Shown here: one piece after another, positions 9,368 to 16,692 of the stretch
How the letters are laid out: every line of letters starts with the position of its first letter
Numbering within the stretch: position 1 is the stretch's first letter
The notes under the pieces: model-generated
Seen by the model: only the letters and a program-made list of their open reading frames with translations
Told to the model about the DNA's origin: nothing
Databases searched by the model: none
Position numbers and translations under genes: made by a program
NCBI GenBank assembly: GCA_938049335.1
Contig: CALIYX010000009.1
Location: 1 to 64,000 of the forward strand
Direction of reading: 5' to 3'
Origin: an uncultured Clostridia bacterium
GTDB taxonomy: Bacteria > Bacillota > Clostridia > Peptostreptococcales > Anaerovoracaceae
DNA: 64,000 nucleotides

Positions 9368-9452
9368 TCCCACTCGCAGTGGCTCAGGGACTTAAGCTTC
9401 GTGCCCTTCACTCGCTTTCATCTCCTGACCCTTGCTGAGGGGCTACCAACAG
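9368..9452. repeat. 85-bp direct repeat, copy 1
   Basis: Identical to 9588-9672 except for three bases (9381, 9408, 9448), at an offset of exactly 220 bases. Read on the minus strand it ends in GCGAGTGGGA, which contains the GAGTGGGA found at the 3' end of guaA. The unit can fold, with an outer CTCAG/CTGAG stem and an inner AGGG.AC/GTCCCT hairpin. It may be the end of an integrated element or a structured repeat. Confidence 0.9.
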
Positions 9453-9492
9453 TTAAGCCATCGCGCGAGCGCTAGACCATAACTTAATAAAA

Positions 9493-9538
9493 TAAACCCG
9501 AACCACATACATCTATCTTCATGTGTTGCTCGGGTTTA
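9493..9538 (-). terminator. Rho-independent terminator between the two repeats
   Basis: A perfect 9-bp stem (9493-9501 with 9530-9538) is extended by CACAT/ATGTG pairing. On the minus strand it is followed by TTTTATT. It would stop transcripts coming from guaA or from the unit between the repeats. Confidence 0.75.
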
Positions 9539-9587
9539 CTAGCTTCTCATTAAATCACAAAGCAAGCCATTTCCCGAAACATAACTC

Positions 9588-9672
9588 TCCCACTCGCAGT
9601 AGCTCAGGGACTTAAGCTTCGTGCCCTGCACTCGCTTTCATCTCCTGACCCTTGCTGAGGGGCTACCTACAG
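9588..9672. repeat. 85-bp direct repeat, copy 2
   Basis: Second copy of the repeat at 9368-9452, with 82 of 85 bases the same. On the minus strand it ends in GCGAGTGGGAG, sharing nine bases (GAGTGGGAG) with the last codons of guaA. The outer stem is better paired in this copy (GTAG with CTAC). Confidence 0.9.
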
Positions 9673-9680
9673 CTCGCTCG

Positions 9681-9696
9681 TCGCTCCGCGGAGCGA
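9681..9696. repeat. 16-bp perfect palindrome
   Basis: TCGCTCCGCGGAGCGA is its own reverse complement. It lies in a G+C-rich stretch between the guaA terminator and repeat copy 2. The function is unknown; it could be a hairpin end or a recombinase site. Confidence 0.6.
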
Positions 9697-9718
9697 AGCT
9701 CGAGTTCGCTGGGTAGGC

Positions 9719-9749
9719 GTAGCCTCGCGACCGACGTGAGCGAGGCTAC
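9719..9749 (-). terminator. Strong hairpin overlapping the guaA stop codon
   Basis: A 10-bp perfect stem (9719-9728 with 9740-9749) with an 11-base loop begins inside the last codons of guaA. No clear T-run follows, so it is either a weak terminator or a structural end. Confidence 0.55.
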
Positions 9750-10726
9750 TCCCACTCAATTGTTCCGCTTGGTTTTGGGGTGAAGTCATAGAGTACACGG
9801 TTTACGCCTTTGACTTCGCTTGTGATTCTTTCTACTATATTCTGCATCAGTTCGAATGGAATATTCTCTACTGTTGCTGTCATTGCATCTACTGTGTTTA
9901 CGGCTCTGATGATTACTGGCCACTCAAAGCTTCTTGATCCTTCTTTGATGCCTGTTGATTTGAAGTCTGGTACGACTGTGAAGTACTGCCATACTTTGCC
10001 TTCGAGTCCGTTCTTTGCGAATTCTTCTCTGAGGATGGCATCGGATTCTCTTACGGCTTCGAGTCTATCTCTTGTGATTGCGCCTGTGCAGCGTACGCCT
10101 AGGCCTGGCCCTGGGAACGGCTGTCTATCTACCATGGCTGATGGAAGGCCCAGTGCTCTTCCGACTACTCTTACTTCGTCTTTGAAGAGGAGCTTAATTG
10201 GTTCTACGAGCTCAAACTGAAGGTCTTCTGGGAGTCCGCCTACGTTATGGTGGGCTTTGACGTTTCCGCTTTCGAGGATGTCTGGATAGATTGTGCCTTG
10301 TGCGAGGAAGTCGATTCCGGAGAGTTTGCGTGCTTCTTCTTCGAATACGCGGATGAACTCGCCTCCGATGATTTTTCTCTTTTCTTCTGGCTCTTCTACG
10401 CCTGCGAGTTTATCTAGGAATCTGTCGGTTGCGTCTACGTATACGAGGTTTGCATCCATTTCATCGCGGAACACCTGCACTACCTGCTCTGGCTCTCCTT
10501 TTCTTAGGAGTCCGTGATTTACGTGTACGCACACTAGCTGCTTTCCTACGGCTTTGATGAGAAGTGCTGCTACTACTGATGAGTCTACTCCGCCTGAGAG
10601 TGCAAGGAGCACTTTTCTGTCTCCAATCTGCTCACGTAGGGCTTTTAGTTGCTCTTCGATGAAGGCTTCTGCTAGTGCCGTGCTTGTAATTCTCTCCATG
10701 TTTTCTGGTCTCTTATTGCTATCCAT
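9746..10726 (-). CDS. guaA: GMP synthase ATP-PPase subunit (GuaA C-terminal type, no glutaminase domain)
   Basis: A 326-residue protein aligning with only the synthetase half of GuaA. The PP-loop LALSGGVDSS lies near residues 41-50, the QGTIYPD segment follows, and the C-terminal dimerisation domain ends in SGTIEWE. It converts XMP to GMP using ATP and ammonia. The usual bacterial GuaA carries an N-terminal class I glutamine amidotransferase of about 190 residues, which is absent, and no such gene is adjacent. A separate glutaminase subunit, as in archaea, must be elsewhere or free ammonia is used. GGGAGGA precedes the ATG, so a missed N-terminal extension is unlikely. Its 3' end carries GAGTGGGAG, the presumed island attachment core. 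Confidence 0.88.
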   Translation of the reverse strand: MDSNKRPENMERITSTALAEAFIEEQLKALREQIGDRKVLLALSGGVDSSVVAALLIKAVGKQLVCVHVNHGLLRKGEPEQVVQVFRDEMDANLVYVDATDRFLDKLAGVEEPEEKRKIIGGEFIRVFEEEARKLSGIDFLAQGTIYPDILESGNVKAHHNVGGLPEDLQFELVEPIKLLFKDEVRVVGRALGLPSAMVDRQPFPGPGLGVRCTGAITRDRLEAVRESDAILREEFAKNGLEGKVWQYFTVVPDFKSTGIKEGSRSFEWPVIIRAVNTVDAMTATVENIPFELMQNIVERITSEVKGVNRVLYDFTPKPSGTIEWE

Positions 10727-10914
10727 TTATTCCTCCCATTTATGCTTTTCTTTCGCTTTTGGTTTCTTAGTGTTTCAATATATAATATCTTGTAAATATT
10801 ATAACATTTATTTAATTATTTTCGCTATATTTTTTTGATAATCATAAGCACCGGCTTTGTGGCGCTTATTTCTTCATTTCTATCGTTCGATGACCACTGC
10901 TAAATCAATGCAAC

Positions 10915-10949
10915 AAAAAAGGAGCTCGCTTTTGCGAAACTCCTCCTTT
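10915..10949 (-). terminator. Terminator of hcp
   Basis: AAAGGAG on the left pairs with CTCCTTT on the right, with an additional GCG/CGC pairing inside. On the minus strand the hairpin is followed by TTTTTTG, 30 bases after the hcp stop. Confidence 0.8.
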
Positions 10950-10978
10950 GATATATGTGATTTGTCATCCTGTATGCT

Positions 10979-12622
10979 TTAGCCGAAGAATAGCTCCATG
11001 TCCTCTTCTACTGATCCGATTCCTGCGATTCCAAAGTTGTCTACGAGAACCTTTGTCACGTTTGGTGATAGGAATGCTGGTAGTGTTGGTCCAACGTGGA
11101 TATTCTTTACGCCTAGGTATAGAAGTGCTAGAAGTACGATTACTGCCTTCTGCTCATACCATGCGATGTTGTATATGATTGGAAGATCGTTGATGTCGTC
11201 TAGTCCGAATACTTCCTTTAGCTTTAGTGCGATTAGTGCTAGTGAGTATGAGTCGTTGCACTGTCCTGCGTCTAGTACTCTTGGAATTCCACCGATGTCA
11301 CCTAGGTTTAGCTTGTTGTACTTATACTTTGCACATCCTGCTGTTAGGATTACTGTGTCTGGTGCTAGTGCCTTTGCGAATTCTGTGTAGTAGTCTCTTG
11401 ACTTCATTCTTCCGTCGCATCCGCCCATTACTACGAACTTCTTGATTGCGCCGCTCTTTACTGCGTCAACTACCTTGTCTGCTAGGGCAAATACCTGCTC
11501 GTGTGCGAATCCGCCGACAATGCTTCCTGACTCGATTTCTGTTGGAGGCGGGCACTGCTTTGCCTGCTCGATGATTGCGCTGAAGTCCTTTGTTTCGCCG
11601 TACTTACCATCGATGTGCTTACATCCTGGGAAGCCTGCTGCTCCTGTTGTCCATAGTCTATCCTTGTAGCTGTCCTTAGGTGGCACGATGCAGTTTGTTG
11701 TCATTAGGATAGGTCCGTTGAAGCTCTCGAACTCTTCCTTCTGTTTCCACCAAGCGTTACCGTAGTTACCTGCTAGGTTGTCGTACTTCTTGAATGCTGG
11801 GTAGTAGTTTGCTGGTAGCATCTCTGAGTGGGTGTAAACGTCTACGCCTGTTCCCTTTGTCTGCTCTAGTAGCATCTCTAGGTCGCGTAGGTCGTGTCCT
11901 GAAATCAAGATAGCTGGGTTCTTTCTAACGCCAATCTGTACTTCTGTGATTTCTGGGTTTCCGTATGCTCCTGTGTTTGCTCTGTCAAGTAGTGCCATGC
12001 CTGAAACACCATACTTACCTGTCTCTAGTGTTAGAGCAACTAGATCGTCTGCTGAAAGTGTGTCGTCTAGTGTCTTTGCTAGTGCTTCCTGTATGAATGC
12101 ATCTACTTCTGGATCTGAATCAAGTAGTGCGTTTGCGTGCTTGCTGTAAGCTGCAAGACCCTTTAGTCCATATGTGATAAGCTCTCTTAGTGAACGAACG
12201 TCCTCGTTTTCTGTTGCAAGTACACCAACCTCAGCTGCTGTTGCCATGATTGCATACTGAGCTCTATCCTCTGTGTACCACTTTGCTGCGTGTGGAAGTA
12301 CTGATGCATCGTCTAGCTGTGCAAGTAGCTCCTGCTTTGTCTTTAGAGTCAAAGCGATTCTATCCTCGATGTACTCATCATCAAAGTTAGCGTTTGTGAT
12401 TGTTACAAATAGGTTGAATGTAACCATCTGATCTACTTCTGCTGCAATCTTCTTTCCTTCCTTACGAAGTGCTGTTGTAACTGCTGAAAGTCCCTTTGTT
12501 GCATATATTAGTACGTCCTGAAGCCCTGAAACCTCTGCAGTCTTTCCACAGACACCCTGAACTGTACAGCCCTTACCGCCGGCTGTCTCCTGACACTGAT
12601 AACAAAACATCTTGTTTTCCAT
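10979..12622 (-). CDS. hcp: Hydroxylamine reductase / hybrid-cluster protein
   Basis: A 547-residue protein beginning MENKMFCYQCQETAGGKGC. The N-terminal cysteines follow C-x2-C-x8-C-x5-C, the [4Fe-4S] pattern of clostridial Hcp. Later ligands of the hybrid Fe-S-O cluster are visible in GHDLRDLE, TNCIVPP, GGCDGR, TAGCAKYKYNK and DAGQCNDSYS. Hcp reduces hydroxylamine in vitro and acts as a nitric oxide reductase or S-nitrosylase in nitrosative stress. I take the ATG at 12622 because AAGGAG lies 6 bases upstream and family members start there. A CRP/FNR-like palindrome centred at -41.5 of a good -10 box suggests activation by an HcpR-type regulator. It is monocistronic and divergent from zur. 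Confidence 0.95.
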   Translation of the reverse strand: MENKMFCYQCQETAGGKGCTVQGVCGKTAEVSGLQDVLIYATKGLSAVTTALRKEGKKIAAEVDQMVTFNLFVTITNANFDDEYIEDRIALTLKTKQELLAQLDDASVLPHAAKWYTEDRAQYAIMATAAEVGVLATENEDVRSLRELITYGLKGLAAYSKHANALLDSDPEVDAFIQEALAKTLDDTLSADDLVALTLETGKYGVSGMALLDRANTGAYGNPEITEVQIGVRKNPAILISGHDLRDLEMLLEQTKGTGVDVYTHSEMLPANYYPAFKKYDNLAGNYGNAWWKQKEEFESFNGPILMTTNCIVPPKDSYKDRLWTTGAAGFPGCKHIDGKYGETKDFSAIIEQAKQCPPPTEIESGSIVGGFAHEQVFALADKVVDAVKSGAIKKFVVMGGCDGRMKSRDYYTEFAKALAPDTVILTAGCAKYKYNKLNLGDIGGIPRVLDAGQCNDSYSLALIALKLKEVFGLDDINDLPIIYNIAWYEQKAVIVLLALLYLGVKNIHVGPTLPAFLSPNVTKVLVDNFGIAGIGSVEEDMELFFG

Positions 12623-12672
12623 TTTGATCTCCTTTTTTCTATATCTCAAAAGATTTATAAACGATTTCCTTA

Positions 12673-12721
12673 TGTGCCCATTATATGTGCTCCTACATCA
12701 AAACTCGGTAACATATGTTAC
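12673..12721 (-). promoter_or_regulatory. hcp promoter with CRP/FNR-like operator at -41.5
   Basis: On the minus strand TATAAT occupies 12680-12685, placing the start of transcription near 12673. The perfect 14-bp palindrome GTAACATATGTTAC (12708-12721) is centred at -41.5 from that point. This is the class II activation position of CRP/FNR-family proteins, and HcpR is the obvious candidate. Confidence 0.7.
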
Positions 12722-12769
12722 GATTTGAAAAAAATATATATTTTTATTAAAATTTTTTCGTGTCTTTTC

Positions 12770-12837
12770 AATATGAAAATGAATTTCATATTGACGATCT
12801 TCCCGCACGGGTATAAAATGAAAATAGTTTTCAATTT
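12770..12837 (+). promoter_or_regulatory. zur promoter with two Fur/Zur-type palindromes
   Basis: TTGACG (12791-12796) and TAAAAT (12814-12819) are separated by 17 bases. The inverted repeat AATATGAAA-N5-TTTCATATT (12770-12792) overlaps the -35 edge. A second one centred on TGAAAATAGTTTTCA (12819-12833, with weaker flanks to 12815 and 12837) covers the -10 and start. This layout predicts repression by the Fur-family protein encoded next. Confidence 0.7.
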
Positions 12838-12851
12838 AAGGAGATTTGCAT

Positions 12852-13268
12852 ATGAAAGCGAAAGGACAATACAATACGAATCAGCGCAAGGAGCTTCAGA
12901 GCTATCTTGAGACAATCGCTGGAGAGCACACCACGGTTGCTGAGATCTGCAAGCACTTTAGCGCTCTCGGCAAAAGCATTGGAACCTCTACCGTCTACCG
13001 TCAGCTTGAGAGAATGGTTGACGAGGGTCTTGTCGAAAAGTACATCGTTGACGCATCTAGCCCTGCCTGCTTTGTCTATGTAGGCGAGCACATGCATGCT
13101 CATAACAGACGCCACTATCACTGCAAGTGTGAGAAGTGTGGCGAGCTTTTCCACATCACCTGTGACGCACTTGATTCCTTGGAGGAGCACCTTCTTGCTG
13201 ATCATAACTTTGCTTTTGATAACATGCGTACCGTTTTCTACGGTATCTGCGGGAATTGCCGTAACTAG
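12852..13268 (+). CDS. zur: Fur-family metalloregulator, probably zinc uptake regulator
   Basis: A 138-residue Fur-family repressor. The N-terminal winged helix includes TVAEICKHFS and the recognition region GTSTVYRQLERMVDEGLV. The C-terminal half has the HMHAHNRRHYHCKCEKCGELFH metal region (written in two parts: HMHAHNRRHYH and CKCEKCGELFH) and a closing CGNC, giving two CxxC pairs for structural zinc. I chose the ATG at 12852 because AAGGAG lies 8 bases before it; an in-frame TTG at 12846 is too close. The next genes are znuA, znuC and znuB on the same strand, which points to Zur rather than Fur or PerR. Two palindromes in its own promoter suggest autoregulation. Confidence 0.85.
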   Translation: MKAKGQYNTNQRKELQSYLETIAGEHTTVAEICKHFSALGKSIGTSTVYRQLERMVDEGLVEKYIVDASSPACFVYVGEHMHAHNRRHYHCKCEKCGELFHITCDALDSLEEHLLADHNFAFDNMRTVFYGICGNCRN

Positions 13269-13299
13269 TCAGTGCTAAAACTTAATTGATCAAGCCTTG

Positions 13300-13321
13300 A
13301 TTGCACGTTTTGATGTGCAAT
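13300..13321 (+). terminator. Hairpin between zur and znuA, possible attenuator
   Basis: ATTGCAC (13300-13306) pairs perfectly with GTGCAAT (13315-13321), followed by a T-rich stretch. It is weak in G+C, so it may reduce rather than stop read-through into znuA. Confidence 0.5.
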
Positions 13322-13358
13322 TTATTACGTTTTACTGTTATTTTTGATGGAGGAAATA

Positions 13359-14360
13359 ATGAAAAAAATTATCACTTTAATGCTTGTCGCAGTGCTTGCT
13401 GTTTGCGCGCTTAGTGGCTGTGGCACTTCCAAATCCGGCGAAGATAAAAATGATAAGAAGATCAAGATTGTTACTACAATCTTCCCAGAGTACGACTGGG
13501 TTATGCAGATTTTAGGAGACAAGGCTGACAAGGCTGATGTGACCATGCTTTTAGACAAGGGCGTTGACCTTCACAGCTACCAGCCATCTACTGCTGATAT
13601 CGCAAAGATTTCAGAGGCTGATGTTTTCATCTATGTTGGCGGCGAGTCCGACGAGTGGGTTGAAGATGTTCTTAAGGAAGCTAAGAATAAGAAACTTAAG
13701 GTTATCAACCTCATGGATGTAATGGGCGATAAGGCTAAGGAAGAAGAGGTTAAGGAAGGCATGCAGGAAGAGGAAGAAGAGCATGCTGAGGAAGCTAAGG
13801 ACGGCAAGGAAGAGGAAGAAGTCGAGTACGATGAGCACGTTTGGCTATCCCTCAAGAATGCAAAGATTTTCACTAAGAAGATCGCTGATGTTCTATCCGA
13901 GGTTGATAAGGACGACGCTAAGACCTACCAGGCTAACTACGAAAGCTATGCTAAGAAGCTAGACGATCTAGACAAGAAGTACGCTGATGCTGTCGCTTCT
14001 GCAAAGAACAAGACTTTGGTATTCGGTGATCGCTTCCCATTCAGATATCTCGTAAACGACTACGGTCTAGATTACTACGCTGCCTTCGTTGGCTGCTCAG
14101 CCGAGTCAGAGGCAAGCTTTGAGACTGTCACCTTCCTAGCTAAGAAGATTGACGAACTTGGACTAGGCAATGTCCTTACTATAGAAGGTAAGAATCACAA
14201 GATTGCTAATACAGTTGTAGATAACACTAAAAATAAAGATCAAAAGGTACTAACAATGGACTCAATGCAGTCCACTACATCAAAGGATGTCAAAGATGGC
14301 GCTACCTACCTCGGTATCATGGAAAAGAATCTCGAGGTTCTAAAAGAGGCGCTCAAATAG
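13359..14360 (+). CDS. znuA: Metal ABC transporter substrate-binding lipoprotein, ZnuA type
   Basis: A 333-residue cluster A-I solute-binding protein. The lipoprotein signal ends in LSGC with the lipidated cysteine at residue 21. Metal-ligand segments visible are DLHSYQPS and DEHVWLSLKNA, plus the later EGKNHK region. Between them, around residues 125-160, is a long stretch dominated by Glu and Asp with only one or two histidines, where ZnuA proteins usually carry a His-rich loop. The start at 13359 follows GGAGG. An earlier in-frame ATG overlaps that ribosome site and is unlikely. It feeds ZnuC and ZnuB encoded next. Zinc is inferred from the Fur-family neighbour; manganese is the main alternative. 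Confidence 0.88.
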   Translation: MKKIITLMLVAVLAVCALSGCGTSKSGEDKNDKKIKIVTTIFPEYDWVMQILGDKADKADVTMLLDKGVDLHSYQPSTADIAKISEADVFIYVGGESDEWVEDVLKEAKNKKLKVINLMDVMGDKAKEEEVKEGMQEEEEEHAEEAKDGKEEEEVEYDEHVWLSLKNAKIFTKKIADVLSEVDKDDAKTYQANYESYAKKLDDLDKKYADAVASAKNKTLVFGDRFPFRYLVNDYGLDYYAAFVGCSAESEASFETVTFLAKKIDELGLGNVLTIEGKNHKIANTVVDNTKNKDQKVLTMDSMQSTTSKDVKDGATYLGIMEKNLEVLKEALK

Positions 14361-14378
14361 GCATCTATAGGAGGAAAA

Positions 14379-15089
14379 ATGGCTCAAATCATCTGTCAAA
14401 ATCTATCGGTTGGATATGATTCCAAGATAATATTAAAAAATCTAAGCTTTGAGGTGAACAAAGGTGACTACCTTTGTATCGTCGGAGAAAACGGCTCTGG
14501 AAAGACCACGCTCATCAAGAGCATCCTAGGGCTTATTCCGACTATATCTGGAAAGCTTGAGACGGGTGATGGGCTGAAATCTAACGAAATCGGCTACCTA
14601 CCGCAGCAAACTGTCGTTCAGCGCGACTTTCCTGCTTCAGTTAGGGAGATTGTTCTCTCTGGTTGTCAGGGGCGCGTGGGACTTCGTCCATTCTACTCTA
14701 AATCCGATAAGCTTTTAGCCGAGGAAAATATGAGGAAGATGGAGATAACTGATCTATCAAAGCGCTGCTACCGCGAGCTTTCGGGCGGACAGCAGCAGCG
14801 CGTTTTGCTCGCTAGAGCTCTTTGCGCTACGCAAAAGCTCCTGCTCCTAGATGAGCCTGTTTCTGGCCTTGATCCTAGGGTTACTACGGGCATGTATCAG
14901 ACCATTAAGTCTTTGAACGAGGAAGGAATCAGCATTATTATGATTTCTCACGATGTGAACGCTGCGGTGAAGTACGCAAGCCATATTCTCCACATCGGAC
15001 ACACTATATTTTACGGAACTACCGAGGAATATATTAACAGTCCAATTGGACAAATATTCCTAGAAAGAGAGGGGCAATCTAATGACTAG
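14379..15089 (+). CDS. znuC: Metal ABC transporter ATP-binding protein, ZnuC type
   Basis: A 236-residue ABC ATPase with Walker A GENGSGKTT near residue 37, the Q-loop region GYLPQQ, signature LSGGQQQR, Walker B LLLLDEP and the switch histidine in ISHDVNAA. It energises uptake through the ZnuB permease, whose gene overlaps its 3' end by 8 bases. A GGAGG ribosome site lies 18 bases after znuA. Confidence 0.92.
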   Translation: MAQIICQNLSVGYDSKIILKNLSFEVNKGDYLCIVGENGSGKTTLIKSILGLIPTISGKLETGDGLKSNEIGYLPQQTVVQRDFPASVREIVLSGCQGRVGLRPFYSKSDKLLAEENMRKMEITDLSKRCYRELSGGQQQRVLLARALCATQKLLLLDEPVSGLDPRVTTGMYQTIKSLNEEGISIIMISHDVNAAVKYASHILHIGHTIFYGTTEEYINSPIGQIFLEREGQSND

Positions 15090-15933
15090 ACTTTTTAACG
15101 ACTTCATGCATTATTTAGAATATCCCTTTGTCAGATATGCGATTATTGTCGGAATCCTGATTGCCCTCTGCTCTTCCCTGCTAGGTGTAACCCTAGTGCT
15201 TAAGCGCTTTTCCTACATAGGAGATGGGCTTTCACATGTTGCCTTTGGCGCTATGGCTATCGCTGGCGTGCTCAAGGTGACAAATCAGACTTTGATAATA
15301 CTTCCAATCACTGTAATATCGGCAATTTTGATTCTCAGGGCTGGACAGAACACAAAGATCAAAGGTGATGCTACCATCGCGATGATTTCCGTCGGCTCCC
15401 TAGCCTTTGGTTATCTGCTCTTGAACATCTTTTCGACCTCGTCGAATCTCTCGGGCGACGTTTGCGTTACCCTCTTTGGTTCGACTTCGATTTTGACACT
15501 TAAGAGCAGCGATGTTCTGCTATGCGTGGTGCTTTCCATCATAGTTGTAGCGATTTTCATCTTCCTATATAACAAGATCTTTGCAGTTACCTTTGATGAG
15601 AACTTTGCGATGTCTGCTGGCACAAATGTCAAGCTTTACAATTTCTTGATTGCTGTTATAATTGCTGTTATAATTGTTCTAGCTATGAACCTGGTTGGTT
15701 CTCTGCTAATTTCGGCGCTCGTAATTTTCCCTGCGCTCTCGAGCATGAGGGTATATAACAGCTTCAAGTCTGTTACCATCTGCTCTGCCATCCTATCAGT
15801 CGTATGTGCAGTCCTTGGTATGGCTATTTCCATCCTCGGAAATACTCCAGTGGGCTCAACCATCGTCGCAGTTGATGCGTTCTTCTTTGGCGTGTTCACT
15901 TTGATAGGTAGGATTTCGGCAAGGAGGGCTTAG
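15082..15933 (+). CDS. znuB: Metal ABC transporter permease, ZnuB type
   Basis: A 283-residue ABC-3 family permease with about eight hydrophobic segments. The conserved GDGLSHVAFGA motif appears early in TM2. It forms the membrane channel for ZnuA-delivered metal. It overlaps znuC by 8 bases, so the two are translationally coupled. Confidence 0.92.
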   Translation: MTRLFNDFMHYLEYPFVRYAIIVGILIALCSSLLGVTLVLKRFSYIGDGLSHVAFGAMAIAGVLKVTNQTLIILPITVISAILILRAGQNTKIKGDATIAMISVGSLAFGYLLLNIFSTSSNLSGDVCVTLFGSTSILTLKSSDVLLCVVLSIIVVAIFIFLYNKIFAVTFDENFAMSAGTNVKLYNFLIAVIIAVIIVLAMNLVGSLLISALVIFPALSSMRVYNSFKSVTICSAILSVVCAVLGMAISILGNTPVGSTIVAVDAFFFGVFTLIGRISARRA

Positions 15934-15994
15934 CGCGGTAGATTACAGCCAAGACTAGCTAGGCTAGCAAAATATAGAGAAAAGAGGCAAGGAT

Positions 15995-16597
15995 ATGAAG
16001 AAGATTTTAGCATGCATCATCTGCCTCACCCTCGCATTTGGCGTAACTGCGTGTGGAAAGGCAAGCGATAAGGATTCTAACGGAGATACCAAAATCATCT
16101 CCGATGCTAAGAACAAGCAGGAGAATTCTAAGAGTGATACTAAGAAAGAAGTAAGCAAGAAAGAAGTAAATAAAAAAGAGGTCTCTGACGATGCTGGAAA
16201 AGGCAAATCCAGCAAGAGCAAGTCTAAGACCAACAGCAATAAGATAGATGTTGACCTAAATAATTTGAACGCTAATGTCGTCTACTCTCAGGTATATCTT
16301 ATGATGACAGAGCCTGATAAGTTCATCGGTAAGCGCATCAGAATGTCAGGTCAGTTCAATGTCTACGCCGCTCAGGAGGGAAACCCAAGCGGCGTTACTG
16401 AGTACTATGCGATTATAATTGCAGATGCTCAGGCATGTTGCCAGCAAGGTATAGAGTTCGTATGGCCTGGTCATACTTACCCGGAAGGATTCCCTGAGGT
16501 AAAATCAAACGCCTCTGTGACAGGCATATTTGAGGTTTACGAGGAGAACGGTAAGAAGTACTGTCGTCTAGTTGCTGATACTGTTGAGCCGCTCTAA
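15995..16597 (+). CDS. Lipoprotein with Lys/Ser-rich linker and C-terminal OB-like domain
   Basis: A 200-residue protein. The signal peptide ends in a lipobox (GVTACG), with the lipidated cysteine near residue 20. Residues about 22-85 are a low-complexity lysine/serine/aspartate linker with repeats of KKEV. The C-terminal 110 residues (YLMMTEPDKFIGKRIRMSG to the end) look like a small beta domain with a CC pair in ADAQACCQQGIEF. It resembles domains next to Zn-transport genes in other Clostridia. Its position as last gene of the zur-znuACB unit suggests a role in extracytoplasmic metal handling. That role is inference and no catalytic motif is visible. Confidence 0.65.
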   Translation: MKKILACIICLTLAFGVTACGKASDKDSNGDTKIISDAKNKQENSKSDTKKEVSKKEVNKKEVSDDAGKGKSSKSKSKTNSNKIDVDLNNLNANVVYSQVYLMMTEPDKFIGKRIRMSGQFNVYAAQEGNPSGVTEYYAIIIADAQACCQQGIEFVWPGHTYPEGFPEVKSNASVTGIFEVYEENGKKYCRLVADTVEPL

Positions 16598-16640
16598 GGA
16601 GCAGTTTGAGGCTCGCATACAAATTAATATGTTTTAACGA

Positions 16641-16686
16641 AAAAACACCTATGAGGCGCATCGCTGTGATGCTTCATAGGTGTTTT
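16641..16686. terminator. Bidirectional terminator between the znu operon and the P-type ATPase
   Basis: A perfect 13-bp stem (16642-16654 with 16673-16685) has A-runs and T-runs on both sides. It ends the plus-strand znu operon and the minus-strand metal ATPase unit. Confidence 0.9.
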
Positions 16687-16692
16687 GTATTG

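Noticed and set aside
9368..9672. GTAGCTCAGGGA in the repeat looks like a tRNA D-arm
   Set aside because: No acceptor stem, anticodon loop or T-arm can be drawn around it; it is part of a longer direct repeat.
9368..9672. Two-unit repeat as a CRISPR array
   Set aside because: Only two copies of 85 bp with a 135-base gap and no cas genes; far outside CRISPR dimensions.
9810..10838. Several plus-strand open frames opposite guaA
   Set aside because: Low-complexity Ser/Thr-rich translations typical of antisense frames over a conserved gene.
10844..10869. Hairpin ATAAGC/GCTTAT between guaA and hcp as a terminator or riboswitch
   Set aside because: Short and weak, followed by A-rich rather than T-rich sequence on the minus strand; no purine riboswitch landmarks.
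12718..13205. Minus-strand frames across the hcp-zur gap and zur
   Set aside because: They cover the promoter and the real zur gene and show no family features.
13631..13873. Possible Ser-rich minus-strand gene inside znuA
   Set aside because: It is the antisense of the acidic loop codons (GAG/GAA read as Ser/Phe/Leu-type codons) with no start signal.
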